64,000 nt of DNA from Ignavibacteriales bacterium (GCA_026390775.1 JAPLFF010000007.1:1612001-1676000); one strand, 5' to 3'; shown: positions 50,375 to 58,881, numbered from the stretch's first letter. The notes: generated by a model not told the origin, from the sequence alone. Numbers and translations: made by a program.

Positions 50375-51580
50375 TTGATTGATTCATCACTAAAAAACGC
50401 AAACATACTAATTGTAGATGATCAACAGGCTAATATAGATGTTCTTACCGGGCTGCTTGATGCTAAAGGTTTTACAAACTATACAACAACTAAAGACTCT
50501 AGACAAGTTATTGGTTTGTTCGAAGTGTTCAAACCGGATTTACTTTTGCTTGATTTAAGCATGCCACACTTAACCGGTTTTCAAGTGATGATGCAAATGA
50601 AAATTCTTATTCCAGCCAGTACTTACTTCCCCATATTAGTACTCACTGCCGATATAACACCGGAATCTAAACAAAAAGCACTTGCCTGCGGTGCAAGTGA
50701 TTTTCTTGCAAAACCATTTGATTTGATAGAAGTTGACCTTCGAATAAAAAATCTTCTTAAAGCCCGATATTTTCACCAACAATTAGAAAATCAGAATCAG
50801 ATTTTAGAAGAAAAGGCGAAGGAGAGAACCCAAGAACTTGAAAAGAGAAACATAGAATTAACAGCTGCTAAAGAGCAAGCCGAAGAGTCAGATAAACTGA
50901 AATCCGAATTCCTCAATCAGATGTCGCACGAAATAAGATCTCCAATGAATGCCGTCTTGAGTTTTACAAATATATTAAGAGAAGAGATTATAGAAAAACT
51001 AACGCCGGATCTTTTAGACTATTTTGATGAAATTGACTCTACCGGTCATAGACTGATTAGAACTGTTGATTTAATTTTGAATGTTTCTGAAATGCAAGTC
51101 AGCACATATGAACTATCTTTTAGAGAATTCGATTTACTAAAAGAAATTATCGGAAAAATTATAAATGATAACATGAAGTTAATAGAAAGTAAGGGACTAA
51201 AATTTAATTTTTTCTCAGATCTATCAAAAGCAATAATAGTAGGTGATCAATACAGCATCTATCAAATATTTGTGAATTTAATAGACAATTCTATCAAGTA
51301 CACAAAGAAAGGATACATTTCTATTAACGTTTCAAAAGATGAACAAGGAATAAATGTTAGCATCGATGATACCGGCATAGGTATATCAGAAGAATTTTTG
51401 AAAATAATGTACCACCCGTTTATGCAAGAGGATAGAGGAAACTCTAGAAGATATGATGAGAACGGCTTAGGTTTTTCACTCGTAAAAAAATATTGCGATT
51501 TGAACAGAATAGCTCTCACAGTAGAATCAAAGAAAGATGTAGGAACTAAGTTTACTTTGTTTTTTACCTGTCCAAAATAG
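50375..51580 (+). CDS. Receiver-histidine kinase
   Basis: 401 residues: N-terminal receiver (about 8-125; LLLLDLSMPHLTG), coiled coil, HisKA with NQMSHEIRSPMN (His about 188) and an ATPase domain with N-box FVNLIDNSIKYT, G1 IDDTGIGIS, F-box YHPFMQED and G2 NGLGFSLVKK. It starts at TTG 50375, judged by alignment with the ATG of the 49181 gene; AGAAGGA is upstream. The receiver and coiled coil are almost identical in DNA to those of 49181 and 51807, so these genes arose by local duplication. No sensor domain: input must come by phosphorylation of its receiver. Confidence 0.88.
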   Translation: MIDSSLKNANILIVDDQQANIDVLTGLLDAKGFTNYTTTKDSRQVIGLFEVFKPDLLLLDLSMPHLTGFQVMMQMKILIPASTYFPILVLTADITPESKQKALACGASDFLAKPFDLIEVDLRIKNLLKARYFHQQLENQNQILEEKAKERTQELEKRNIELTAAKEQAEESDKLKSEFLNQMSHEIRSPMNAVLSFTNILREEIIEKLTPDLLDYFDEIDSTGHRLIRTVDLILNVSEMQVSTYELSFREFDLLKEIIGKIINDNMKLIESKGLKFNFFSDLSKAIIVGDQYSIYQIFVNLIDNSIKYTKKGYISINVSKDEQGINVSIDDTGIGISEEFLKIMYHPFMQEDRGNSRRYDENGLGFSLVKKYCDLNRIALTVESKKDVGTKFTLFFTCPK

Positions 51581-51650
51581 TTAAATAAATGGACCACCTA
51601 TTTTAGAGAAATACGAAAATGAAAAGTTCTGGAAGAAATTGGAACATAGA

Positions 51651-51670
51651 CTTGTCTACGGGCAGGCAGG
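51651..51670 (+). repeat. Short GC-rich repeat
   Basis: CTTGTCTACGGGCAGGCAGG resembles the repeats at 24549 and 50237, sharing the GGCAGG arm. The remaining 51581-51806 gap holds nothing clear. Confidence 0.4.
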
Positions 51671-51806
51671 TATGCATCGGTATGAAAATATATGTCCCTT
51701 AATTATCCTTTGCAGAATAAGTCATAGGTAGATACAATTTCACTTGAAGAAAGGATTTGAACAATATATCTACAATGTTAAATGATAATTTAAGTGGAAA
51801 TAAGCC

Positions 51807-53456
51807 ATGATAGCTTCTACACTGATAAACGCAAAAATTCTCATTGTAGATGATCAACAAGCTAACATTGATGTTCTTACCGGGTTGCTGGATGCAAAGG
51901 GTTATACAGACTATACCACAACAACAGATTCACGAAAAGTGATCAACTTGTTCGAAGAATATAAACCGAATTTACTTTTGCTTGATCTGAACATGCCGCA
52001 CTTAACCGGTTTTCAAGTGATGATGCAATTGAAGGTTTTTATTCCAGCCAATACTTACTTCCCCATATTAGTACTCACTGCCGATATAACACCAGAATCT
52101 AAACAAAAAGCACTTGCCGCTGGCGCAAGCGATTTTCTTACAAAACCATTTGATTTGATAGAAGTTGACCTTCGAATAAAAAATCTTCTTAAAGTCCGCT
52201 ATCTTCACCAACAACTAGAAAACCAAAATCAGGTTTTAGAAGAAAAGGTGAAGGAAAGAACCAAAGAACTTGAAAAGGCAAACATAGAATTGATAGTTGC
52301 AAAAGAACAAGCTGAGGGAATGAACCGCTTAAAAAATTGTTTCCTTTCTAATATGAGTCATGAATTGCGAACGCCCTTAATTTCTGTACTAGGTTTTGCA
52401 GAATTGCTTCAGCAAGAATTAAAAGATCCCGAACAATTGGAATTTGTTAAAAACATAATGGAAGGAGGACAAAGATTAAACAACACTTTAAGTAAAATTT
52501 TAGAAATCTCAAAACTTGAAGCAGCAAATTCGTTTTTAAAATTGCAGCCGTACAATCTTGCTGACGAGATAAAAGTATTAGTAAAATCGTTCTTACCTAT
52601 GGCTCAATCAAAGCGGTTATTCCTCAAAACAGAACTTAATGATACTTCTCTAAATGTTTATATAGACAGTGAACTATTTGGTAAAGCGCTCTATCATTTG
52701 GTCAGCAATGGAATCAAGTTTACAAAAGAAGGGGGCGTTTTAGTTACATTGAATCATGAAAGAAAACAAGACCACGATTGGGCTGTTACCAAAGTAATTG
52801 ATACGGGCATTGGAATATCAAAGGAGAATCTAAATAAAATCTTTGATGCTTTTAGACAAGCAAGCGAAGGTAATAGTAGAAACTATGAAGGGACAGGACT
52901 TGGAATAACAATTGCCAAAAGAATTGTTGAGTTAATGCAGGGTTATTTACAAATCGAAAGTGATATTGGTAAAGGATCTACCTTTTCAATTTGGCTGCCA
53001 GCAATACCAAATAAAAATCAGATACATCATCAGATCGAAGAAAAATTGGCAAGTACAATAGTTAAACCACCTACTATAAAAGAAAAAGGGTTACCAAAAA
53101 TATTAATTGTTGACGATAACTCCTCCAATCGTTTGTTTATGAATCATTGTTTATCAAGTTATGTGAGAATAATTGAAGCTGAAGATGGCATAACGGGTGT
53201 TACATTTGCATCAAAGGAACACTTCGATCTAATTCTTATGGACATAAACCTCGGTGCAGGCATTGACGGTGTTGAAGCAATGCATCAGATAAGAAAAATT
53301 CCGGGATATACACGTGTACCAATTATTACTGTTACTGCTTACGTTATGTTCGGGGATAAGGAACGGTTTTTAAGCGAAGGTTTTGATGATTATTTAGCAA
53401 AACCATTTTCGAAAAATATTTTAGTTAGTTTAGTAGAAAAATGCCTTGCAAAATGA
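51807..53456 (+). CDS. Receiver-kinase-receiver hybrid histidine kinase
   Basis: 549 residues: receiver 1 (about 8-125; LLLLDLNMPHLTG), coiled coil, HisKA with SNMSHELRTPLIS (His about 185), ATPase domain with N-box LVSNGIKFT, G1 VIDTGIGIS, F-box FDAFRQAS and G2 GTGLGITIAKR, then receiver 2 (about 430-546; ILIVDDNSSNRLFMN, LILMDINLGAGIDG). All catalytic boxes are intact, so this and 50375 and 53993 are the active kinases of the cluster. Receiver 2 shows an insertion around the phospho-Asp (DINLGAGIDGVE) compared with its neighbours. Confidence 0.9.
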   Translation: MIASTLINAKILIVDDQQANIDVLTGLLDAKGYTDYTTTTDSRKVINLFEEYKPNLLLLDLNMPHLTGFQVMMQLKVFIPANTYFPILVLTADITPESKQKALAAGASDFLTKPFDLIEVDLRIKNLLKVRYLHQQLENQNQVLEEKVKERTKELEKANIELIVAKEQAEGMNRLKNCFLSNMSHELRTPLISVLGFAELLQQELKDPEQLEFVKNIMEGGQRLNNTLSKILEISKLEAANSFLKLQPYNLADEIKVLVKSFLPMAQSKRLFLKTELNDTSLNVYIDSELFGKALYHLVSNGIKFTKEGGVLVTLNHERKQDHDWAVTKVIDTGIGISKENLNKIFDAFRQASEGNSRNYEGTGLGITIAKRIVELMQGYLQIESDIGKGSTFSIWLPAIPNKNQIHHQIEEKLASTIVKPPTIKEKGLPKILIVDDNSSNRLFMNHCLSSYVRIIEAEDGITGVTFASKEHFDLILMDINLGAGIDGVEAMHQIRKIPGYTRVPIITVTAYVMFGDKERFLSEGFDDYLAKPFSKNILVSLVEKCLAK

Positions 53457-53490
53457 AGAAGTGAATCAGGGTTTAATAATACAGCATACT

Positions 53491-53610
53491 TGTCCAAATC
53501 CAAAACTCCGCCAACGTATAAAATAGCGTTGAAATTGTATGACACATTTACAATTTATTACTGAGGGGACCATATATATAGATAGAAAAATATTTTAATT
53601 ACTGGTTAAT
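53491..53610 (+). repeat. Long intergenic repeat, copy R3 (partial)
   Basis: TGTCCAAATCCAAAACTCC, then CGTATAAAAT, a TTATTACTGA block and ATATATAGATAGAAAAAT match the first half of R1 and R2, about 50 kb away. The tRNA-like end is absent. Confidence 0.5.
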
Positions 53611-53684
53611 ATTTAAGACCGTGTTCGCACTTCTTTATTAAGATCTATTTTGCTTGATTTTGAAAATAGACTTAAAAAACTCAC

Positions 53685-53725
53685 TAAAGATCTAATCCCT
53701 TTTTCATCCTTTTGATAGATTGATT
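53685..53725 (+). promoter_or_regulatory. 41-bp regulon element, copy 14 (GATCTAA variant)
   Basis: Contains TAAAGATCTAATCCC, TTTTTCATCCTTTTG and ATAGATTGATT. The preceding 100 bp (TTCGCACTT..., TCTATTTTGCTTGATTTTG, AAAATAGACTT) match those before copy 15, so the whole leader was duplicated. The next intact gene is 267 bp away. Confidence 0.65.
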
Positions 53726-53758
53726 TTATATCCAAAATAGTTGCATCTTTCTGTTATA

Positions 53759-53890
53759 ATGAGTAAAAACTGTTCAACAATAGTATCGGCGGGGATCGTT
53801 TCAATAGTTGTGGCGGATATGATTCTTCATTAGCCATTCGCAGTATTCTTGGCATTGCTTGGATGCTTCACCAAACGCCGGATGCAATAG
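53759..53890 (+). pseudogene. Broken short ORF below regulon element 14
   Basis: ATG 53759 follows a leader (ATAGTTGCATCTTT...GTTATA) like that of the 46722 gene. It encodes MSKNCSTIVSAGIVSIVVAD then MILH, an in-frame TAG, then PFAVFLALLGCFTKRRMQ. It may be a small hydrophobic protein gene with a nonsense change. Another frame here is open but lacks a start. No family is recognised. Confidence 0.3.
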
Positions 53891-53992
53891 TTTTTGAAGC
53901 GGTTATATCGAAAAGCCAATTGACCCGGAGATACTATTATTTCTCAAATGAAATAATTCTTCAAAGGGAAAGAATAATTAAAAGGTTAAGCT

Positions 53993-56008
53993 ATGACAAA
54001 TATTCTAATCGTTGATGATATACGAGAAAATTTATATCTGCTTGAATTACTTCTTAAAGAAAACGGATATATTACTGTCTCCGCTAAAAACGGTGCGGAA
54101 GCATTAGGCCTGGCTCGAAAAGATATTCCGGATCTTATCATTACGGATATTCTTATGCCTGTTATGGATGGTTTCACTCTGTGCCGTGAATTTAAAAAAG
54201 ATGAGAAACTTTGTAACGTCCCTTTCATATTTTATACTGCGACTTACACAGATCCAAAGGATGAAGAATTTGCTCTTAGTCTTGGGGCGGATAGATTTAT
54301 AGTCAAACCTCATGATCTGGGAGAGTTTATTGTAATTGTAAAAGCACTTTTAAAAGAGGCGAAAGGAAAAAATATCCAAACGACAGAAACACCTTCAACT
54401 CCAGAGACTGTAATCTTAAAAGAGTACAATGAAGCTCTTGTGCGAAAACTCGAAGATAAAATGTTGCAGGTAGGGCAATCAGAAAAAGATATTAGAAAAT
54501 ATAATATCCTACTTCTTAAAGAAATAGAGGAACACAAACGTGCAGAAGAAGCGCTGCTCGAAAGCGAAGAGCGTTACCGCAAGTTAGTAAATTTATCTCC
54601 AGATGCTATTGTTGTACATTCCGGTGGCAGATTCATTTTTGTTAATCCTGCGGCTGTAAAACTCTTCGGAGGGAAAAATCCTCAGGATATACTTGGTAAG
54701 CCCATTATCGAATTTGTACATCCGGATTTTCGAAACATAGTTCAAAATCGGGTGCAACAAATAAGCAAGGGGCAAACAGTGCACCTGATTGAAGAAAAAT
54801 TTATTCAATTGGATGGAACAGTAATAGATGTAGAAGTGGCTGCAATGCCTTTTAGTTATGAAAGCAAACCATCTGTGCAAGTAGTCGTTCGCGACATTAC
54901 AGAGCGCAAACGTGCCGAAGAAGAAATTATAATGCTTGCTCACTCTTTAAGAAGTATAAATGAGTGTGTTAGTATCACCGATATGGAAGATAAAATTATT
55001 TTTGTCAACGAATCATTTTTGAAGACTTATGGTTACGATGAAAATGAACTGGTAGGAAAACATATGAGCATAGTACGTTCACCCAACAATCCACCGGAAT
55101 TAGTTAAGGAAATTTTACCAGCCACAATACGCGGAGGATGGCAAGGTGAATTGTGGAATAAAAGAAAAGATGGAAGTGAATTCCCGATATATCTTTCCAC
55201 AACAATTATAAATGATAAGGAAAGCAAACCTTTAGGACTAATTGGAGTTGCAACCGATATAACCGGGCGTAGACGTGCCGAGAAAGAACTGATAGAAGCA
55301 AAAGAGAGAGCAGAAGAATCCGATAAACTGAAATCTGAATTCCTCAATCAGATGTCTCACGAAATTAGAACTCCTATAAATGCAATAGTTGGAAATGTTG
55401 ATTACCTCAATGATTCGGTTGGTAAAGAAATGAATTCCGATGCTCGCGATTGTTTTGATGGTATTGGTCTGGCTTCAAAAAGAATTATTAGAACTGTAGA
55501 TTTGATACTTAATGCAGCAGAATTACAAACCAGCGGATATAATCCTTACAAAGTAAAAGTTGATCTCAATTCCGAGATACTTAATAAATTATATAAAGAG
55601 CATCAGCTTTCAGCTAAGCAGAAAGGATTAGAACTGATCTACACAAGTGAATCAAAGGACTCGCAAGTTTTAGCCGATGTATACAGTATTACTCAAATCT
55701 TTGCCAACTTGATAGACAATGCAATCAAGTACACAAAAAAGGGTAAAGTAGAAATACTTTTATTAAAGAATAAAACCGGTAATATTATGGTTGAGATAAA
55801 AGATACCGGAATAGGAATGAGTAAAGATTTTCTTTCAAGAATGTTTGATCCGTTTGTTCAAGAAGAGCAAGGATATACGAGAAGTTACGATGGCAGCGGA
55901 TTGGGATTAACGCTTGTAAAGAACTATTGCGATATAAACAATGCCGTATTAGAAGTAGAGAGCGAAAAAAATGTAGGTTCAACTTTTAGAGTAATATTTA
56001 AGAGTTAG
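53993..56008 (+). CDS. Receiver-PAS-PAS histidine kinase
   Basis: 671 residues: receiver (about 1-120; ILIVDDIRENLYLLELLL, phospho-Asp in LIITDILMPVMDG), coiled coil, PAS 1 (about 190-300; YRKLVNLSPDAIVVHSGGRF), PAS 2 (about 310-430; SITDMEDKIIFVNESFLKTY), HisKA with NQMSHEIRTPINA (His about 456) and an ATPase domain with N-box FANLIDNAIKYT, G1 IKDTGIGMS, F-box FDPFVQEE and G2 GSGLGLTLVKN. All catalytic boxes are present. No membrane segment, so it is a soluble sensor. The stand-alone receiver at 56065 follows closely and is its likely partner. Confidence 0.9.
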   Translation: MTNILIVDDIRENLYLLELLLKENGYITVSAKNGAEALGLARKDIPDLIITDILMPVMDGFTLCREFKKDEKLCNVPFIFYTATYTDPKDEEFALSLGADRFIVKPHDLGEFIVIVKALLKEAKGKNIQTTETPSTPETVILKEYNEALVRKLEDKMLQVGQSEKDIRKYNILLLKEIEEHKRAEEALLESEERYRKLVNLSPDAIVVHSGGRFIFVNPAAVKLFGGKNPQDILGKPIIEFVHPDFRNIVQNRVQQISKGQTVHLIEEKFIQLDGTVIDVEVAAMPFSYESKPSVQVVVRDITERKRAEEEIIMLAHSLRSINECVSITDMEDKIIFVNESFLKTYGYDENELVGKHMSIVRSPNNPPELVKEILPATIRGGWQGELWNKRKDGSEFPIYLSTTIINDKESKPLGLIGVATDITGRRRAEKELIEAKERAEESDKLKSEFLNQMSHEIRTPINAIVGNVDYLNDSVGKEMNSDARDCFDGIGLASKRIIRTVDLILNAAELQTSGYNPYKVKVDLNSEILNKLYKEHQLSAKQKGLELIYTSESKDSQVLADVYSITQIFANLIDNAIKYTKKGKVEILLLKNKTGNIMVEIKDTGIGMSKDFLSRMFDPFVQEEQGYTRSYDGSGLGLTLVKNYCDINNAVLEVESEKNVGSTFRVIFKS

Positions 56009-56064
56009 ATCAAGAGCAATGACAATTTAGAAATTTTTGAAGCCCAACTATTGTGGAAATTAAA

Positions 56065-56433
56065 ATGAAAAAAATGTTAATAGTAGAAGATGATATTCTA
56101 TCTCAAAATGTAATGAGAAGAATATTTAAAAGTGATTTTGAAATTGATTTTTGTGAATCAGTTGATGAATATTATGAAAAATACTCGAAGACAAATTATG
56201 ACGTAATAATAATGGATGTAGCATTAAAAGGAACTAAGAATGGTTTGGAGTTAATCAAAGAGATTAAAGCCGCACCTACATTTACGGGCACTCCCATACT
56301 TTGTCTAACCGCACATGCACAAACTAAAATGAGGCAAACGGCAATTGAGTCCGGTTCAGATTATTTCATAACCAAACCGGTTTCAAATAAAGTGCTTAAA
56401 GAAGCAGTTGAATTTCTTTTAAAATCAAAATAG
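56065..56433 (+). CDS. Single-domain response regulator
   Basis: 122 residues, a stand-alone receiver: MLIVEDDILSQNVMRRIF, phospho-Asp in VIIMDVALKGTKNG, the Thr in LCLTAHAQ and Lys in FITKPVS. It has no output domain, so it is a phosphate shuttle or contact-type effector. I take ATG 56065; GTG 56053 is in frame. It closes the signalling cluster. Confidence 0.88.
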   Translation: MKKMLIVEDDILSQNVMRRIFKSDFEIDFCESVDEYYEKYSKTNYDVIIMDVALKGTKNGLELIKEIKAAPTFTGTPILCLTAHAQTKMRQTAIESGSDYFITKPVSNKVLKEAVEFLLKSK

Positions 56434-56524
56434 TACAGAAATAAAATAAAAATTTAAGGGATGTTTTTTACAGTAGATTTATTGAGATGAAAAATATTTA
56501 GTTATCATTTGTATTTTATTTTGA

Positions 56525-56639
56525 TAAACAATAGATAGAAAAATTTTAATAAGTTGTCAATATTTTAACACCTCATTCGCACTTATATATTCAAATCTAT
56601 TTTGCTCTGTTTTGAAAATAGTCTTTTAAAAAATCACAC
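56525..56639 (+). repeat. Duplicated leader before regulon element 15
   Basis: AACAATAGATAGAAAAATTT, ACACCTCATTCGCACTT and TCTATTTTGCTCTGTTTTGA plus AAATAGTCTT match 53575-53684 before copy 14. The two copies flank the 53993 and 56065 genes. Confidence 0.6.
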
Positions 56640-56680
56640 TAAAGATCTAATCCCTTTTTCATCCCTTTGGATTATTTACT
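56640..56680 (+). promoter_or_regulatory. 41-bp regulon element, copy 15 (GATCTAA variant)
   Basis: Contains TAAAGATCTAATCCC, TTTTTCATCCCTTTG and GATTATTTACT. It ends 77 bp before the small gene at 56758. Confidence 0.68.
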
Positions 56681-56757
56681 TCTATAAATCCTCTTTATAC
56701 CTTAAATCACCATCATTAAGAATAAGTGAGGTATTTAAAAAACAAATAGGAGTAACA

Positions 56758-56937
56758 ATGGAAAAGAAAAGAGTATTTAAGCAAAATTATGTTTCTTTAA
56801 ATGAGGGATACAAATTCACAAACGGGGCTGTTGCAACCATATTAAAAGAAGGCAAAGAAAACGTTAAAATCAAAGTTGATGAAAAATCGTACCTTCTTCC
56901 ATATAGGGATTTCATTATCCTAACAAAAAAAATCTGA
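56758..56937 (+). CDS. Small soluble protein of unknown function
   Basis: 59 residues, rich in charged residues and beta-like strands (KRVFKQNYVSLNEGYKFTNG, AVATILKEGKENVKIKVDEK). TAGGAG lies upstream of ATG. The frame stays open further 5' through the regulon element, but that part is clearly non-coding leader. It has no recognised family. Its position directly under element 15 suggests a stress-induced small protein. Confidence 0.6.
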   Translation: MEKKRVFKQNYVSLNEGYKFTNGAVATILKEGKENVKIKVDEKSYLLPYRDFIILTKKI

Positions 56938-57104
56938 AATGGATCGACTCGATTCCCAACATACAGACTTCTCAGCGATTTGTTTCCACACAGGATAAAA
57001 AAATAATTTAGTTACTGTCTTTTCACGAACAAGAAATAATTCTGAGTTAAGCTTATATCACTATTAGTGTGCTTGAATAATAATATTTTGTTTATAGCTC
57101 ATCC

Positions 57105-57145
57105 AAAAGATGTAGTTCCTTTTTCATCCTTTTGACCGATTGAAT
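57105..57145 (+). promoter_or_regulatory. 41-bp regulon element, copy 16
   Basis: Preceded by AGCTCATCC; contains AAAAGATGTAGTTCC, TTTTTCATCCTTTTG and ACCGATTGAAT. It ends 63 bp before the gene at 57209. Confidence 0.74.
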
Positions 57146-57208
57146 ACTTCCTCTTAACTGACGATTATAAAACGAGATTAAAAACAAACAATGCTCTGAG
57201 ATAGAAAA

Positions 57209-57403
57209 ATGATTTATGCCAGTATTTCTTCTACAGAAGAAAAATTTGTTATCGAGTTGAGGCACAAAATTGATTATGTAATTGAAAAGAAATTCGGGAG
57301 AATAAAATCTTTAAACAATAGAACAATCTATGTGTTTGTACAATTATTCTTCTCAATTATAAGACTGATTTTTAAAGAAGTATTCGTGAGATCTCGCTTA
57401 TGA
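57209..57403 (+). CDS. Small protein coupled to the radical SAM gene
   Basis: 64 residues with a charged N-terminal half (STEEKFVIELRHKIDYVIEK) and a hydrophobic C-terminal segment (VFVQLFFSIIRLIFKEVFV). Its stop overlaps the next start as ATGA at 57400-57403, so the two should be translated together. No recognised family. AGATAGAAAA upstream is a poor ribosome site. Through it, the radical SAM gene would come under regulon element 16. Confidence 0.5.
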   Translation: MIYASISSTEEKFVIELRHKIDYVIEKKFGRIKSLNNRTIYVFVQLFFSIIRLIFKEVFVRSRL

Positions 57404-58881
57404 ATATATTAATGGTTTATCCAATGTACCCAGACACGTTTTGGAGTTTTAAGCATGCATTAAAATTTGTATCGAAGAAAGCAAGCTTTCCTCCTTTGGG
57501 ATTATTAACAGTTGCTTCGATGCTTCCAAAAGGATGGAACAAAAAATTAATTGATATGAACGCAAGCGACCTCACCGATAAAGATATTCTTTGGGCGGAT
57601 TATGTTTTCATAAGCGCCATGTCAATTCAAAGTGAATCGGCAAATCAAGTAATTGAAAGATGTAAAAAGTTAAAAGCAAAAATTGTAGCCGGCGGACCTT
57701 TATTTACAAGCAGTTCCGAATATTATCAAAACATTGATCACCTAATTCTTAATGAAGCCGAAATTACTCTGCCGCAGTTTTTAAGTGATCTTAATAAAGG
57801 AAAACCGAAACAAAAATACAGTTCGGAAGATTGGGCTAATATTACAACCACCCCTTTACCTCTTTGGGAATTGGTATCTCTTAAAAATTATACTTCGATG
57901 AATGTACAGTATTCACGCGGTTGTCCTTTTGATTGTGACTTTTGTGATATCACAGTTCTTTATGGTAGGAAACCGCGTACAAAAACTAAAGAACAGGTGA
58001 TAGCTGAATTAGATGCATTATATTTTACAGGATGGCGAGGACCGGTATTTTTTGTAGATGATAATTTCATTGGCAACAAAGTAAAATTGAAAAAAGAAAT
58101 TCTCCCTGCAATTGCAGAGTGGATGGAAAGTAGAAAAAATCCGTTTTATTTCAATACGGAGGCATCAATCAATCTTGCCGACGATGATAAACTTATGCAG
58201 CTTATGGTTAAAGCGGGATTTGAGGCCGTGTTCATTGGCATCGAATCTCCGAACGAGGAGAGTCTGATAGAATGTAATAAAACTCAAAATAGAAATCGTG
58301 ATCTTATTTCAAGCGTAAAGAAAATTCAAGAGTCAGGCATAGAGGTTCAGGGAGGATTTATTGTTGGGTTTGATAACGATCCACCAGCAATCTTCGATAA
58401 GCTTACAAACTTTATCCAGGAAAGTGGAATTGTAACAGCAATGGTTGGATTACTAAATGCACCTCAAGGAACGAAGCTTCAAAAAAGACTTCTTGAGGAA
58501 GGAAGATTGTTAAATGATTTTACCGGTAATAACACGGATTTTTCTATCAATTTTATTCCTCATATGGATTCCGAAGTGCTCATCAATGGTTATAAAAAAA
58601 TTCTAAATACAATCTATTCACCCAAATTTTATTATGAACGCGTTATGCGCTTCATGAAAGATTTTGAACCGAAGAAGAAGAAAGTTTTTCATCTTAATCC
58701 TAATTACATCCTCGCGCTGTTTAAATCCATGTTCAAATTAGGAGTGGTCGGTGAGGAGAGAATCTATTACTGGAAATTATTTTTCTGGTCATTGTTCCGA
58801 AAACCGCAGCTATTTTCTTTAGCAATATTGTTTACGATTTACGGATTTCATTTCAAAAAAATATCCAATAGTTTTTATTAA
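57400..58881 (+). CDS. B12-binding-domain radical SAM enzyme (HpnP-like)
   Basis: 493 residues: an N-terminal cobalamin-binding-type domain (about 1-140; YPMYPDTFWSFKHALKFVSK, ASFPPLGLLTVASMLP, GGPLFT), a radical SAM barrel with the cluster motif C-P-F-D-C-D-F-C (CxxxCxxC, about 178-185), and a DUF4070-type C-terminus ending in a hydrophobic stretch. The N-terminal pattern is that of the group containing the hopanoid C-2 methylase HpnP, but many relatives with other substrates share it, and no hopanoid gene is in the window. It likely methylates or rearranges a lipid or similar compound at the membrane. Confidence 0.82.
   Translation: MNILMVYPMYPDTFWSFKHALKFVSKKASFPPLGLLTVASMLPKGWNKKLIDMNASDLTDKDILWADYVFISAMSIQSESANQVIERCKKLKAKIVAGGPLFTSSSEYYQNIDHLILNEAEITLPQFLSDLNKGKPKQKYSSEDWANITTTPLPLWELVSLKNYTSMNVQYSRGCPFDCDFCDITVLYGRKPRTKTKEQVIAELDALYFTGWRGPVFFVDDNFIGNKVKLKKEILPAIAEWMESRKNPFYFNTEASINLADDDKLMQLMVKAGFEAVFIGIESPNEESLIECNKTQNRNRDLISSVKKIQESGIEVQGGFIVGFDNDPPAIFDKLTNFIQESGIVTAMVGLLNAPQGTKLQKRLLEEGRLLNDFTGNNTDFSINFIPHMDSEVLINGYKKILNTIYSPKFYYERVMRFMKDFEPKKKKVFHLNPNYILALFKSMFKLGVVGEERIYYWKLFFWSLFRKPQLFSLAILFTIYGFHFKKISNSFY

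Noticed and set aside
53770-54000. A second open frame (..LAIRSILGIAWMLHQTPDAI..) before the 53993 kinase
   Set aside because: It has no start codon, no family resemblance, and overlaps the start of the well-supported kinase gene.
10210-57145. The reverse complement of most element copies reads ATGAAAAAGGAACTACATCT, an apparent shared peptide start (MKKELHL..)
   Set aside because: The frames run on for very different lengths and end in unrelated sequence, several copies stop at once, changes alter residues freely, and no ribosome site at proper distance exists. The element explains the similarity. Ribosome profiling on the minus strand could still overturn this.
10210-57145. Element as a stem-loop RNA (GATG pairing with CATC, AAA with TTT)
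   Set aside because: The stem is only four pairs plus a bulge, and the GATC variants break it without a compensating change in CATC.
10210-57145. Element as a CRISPR or clustered repeat
   Set aside because: Copies are one per intergenic region, kilobases apart, and always in front of genes, with no spacers.
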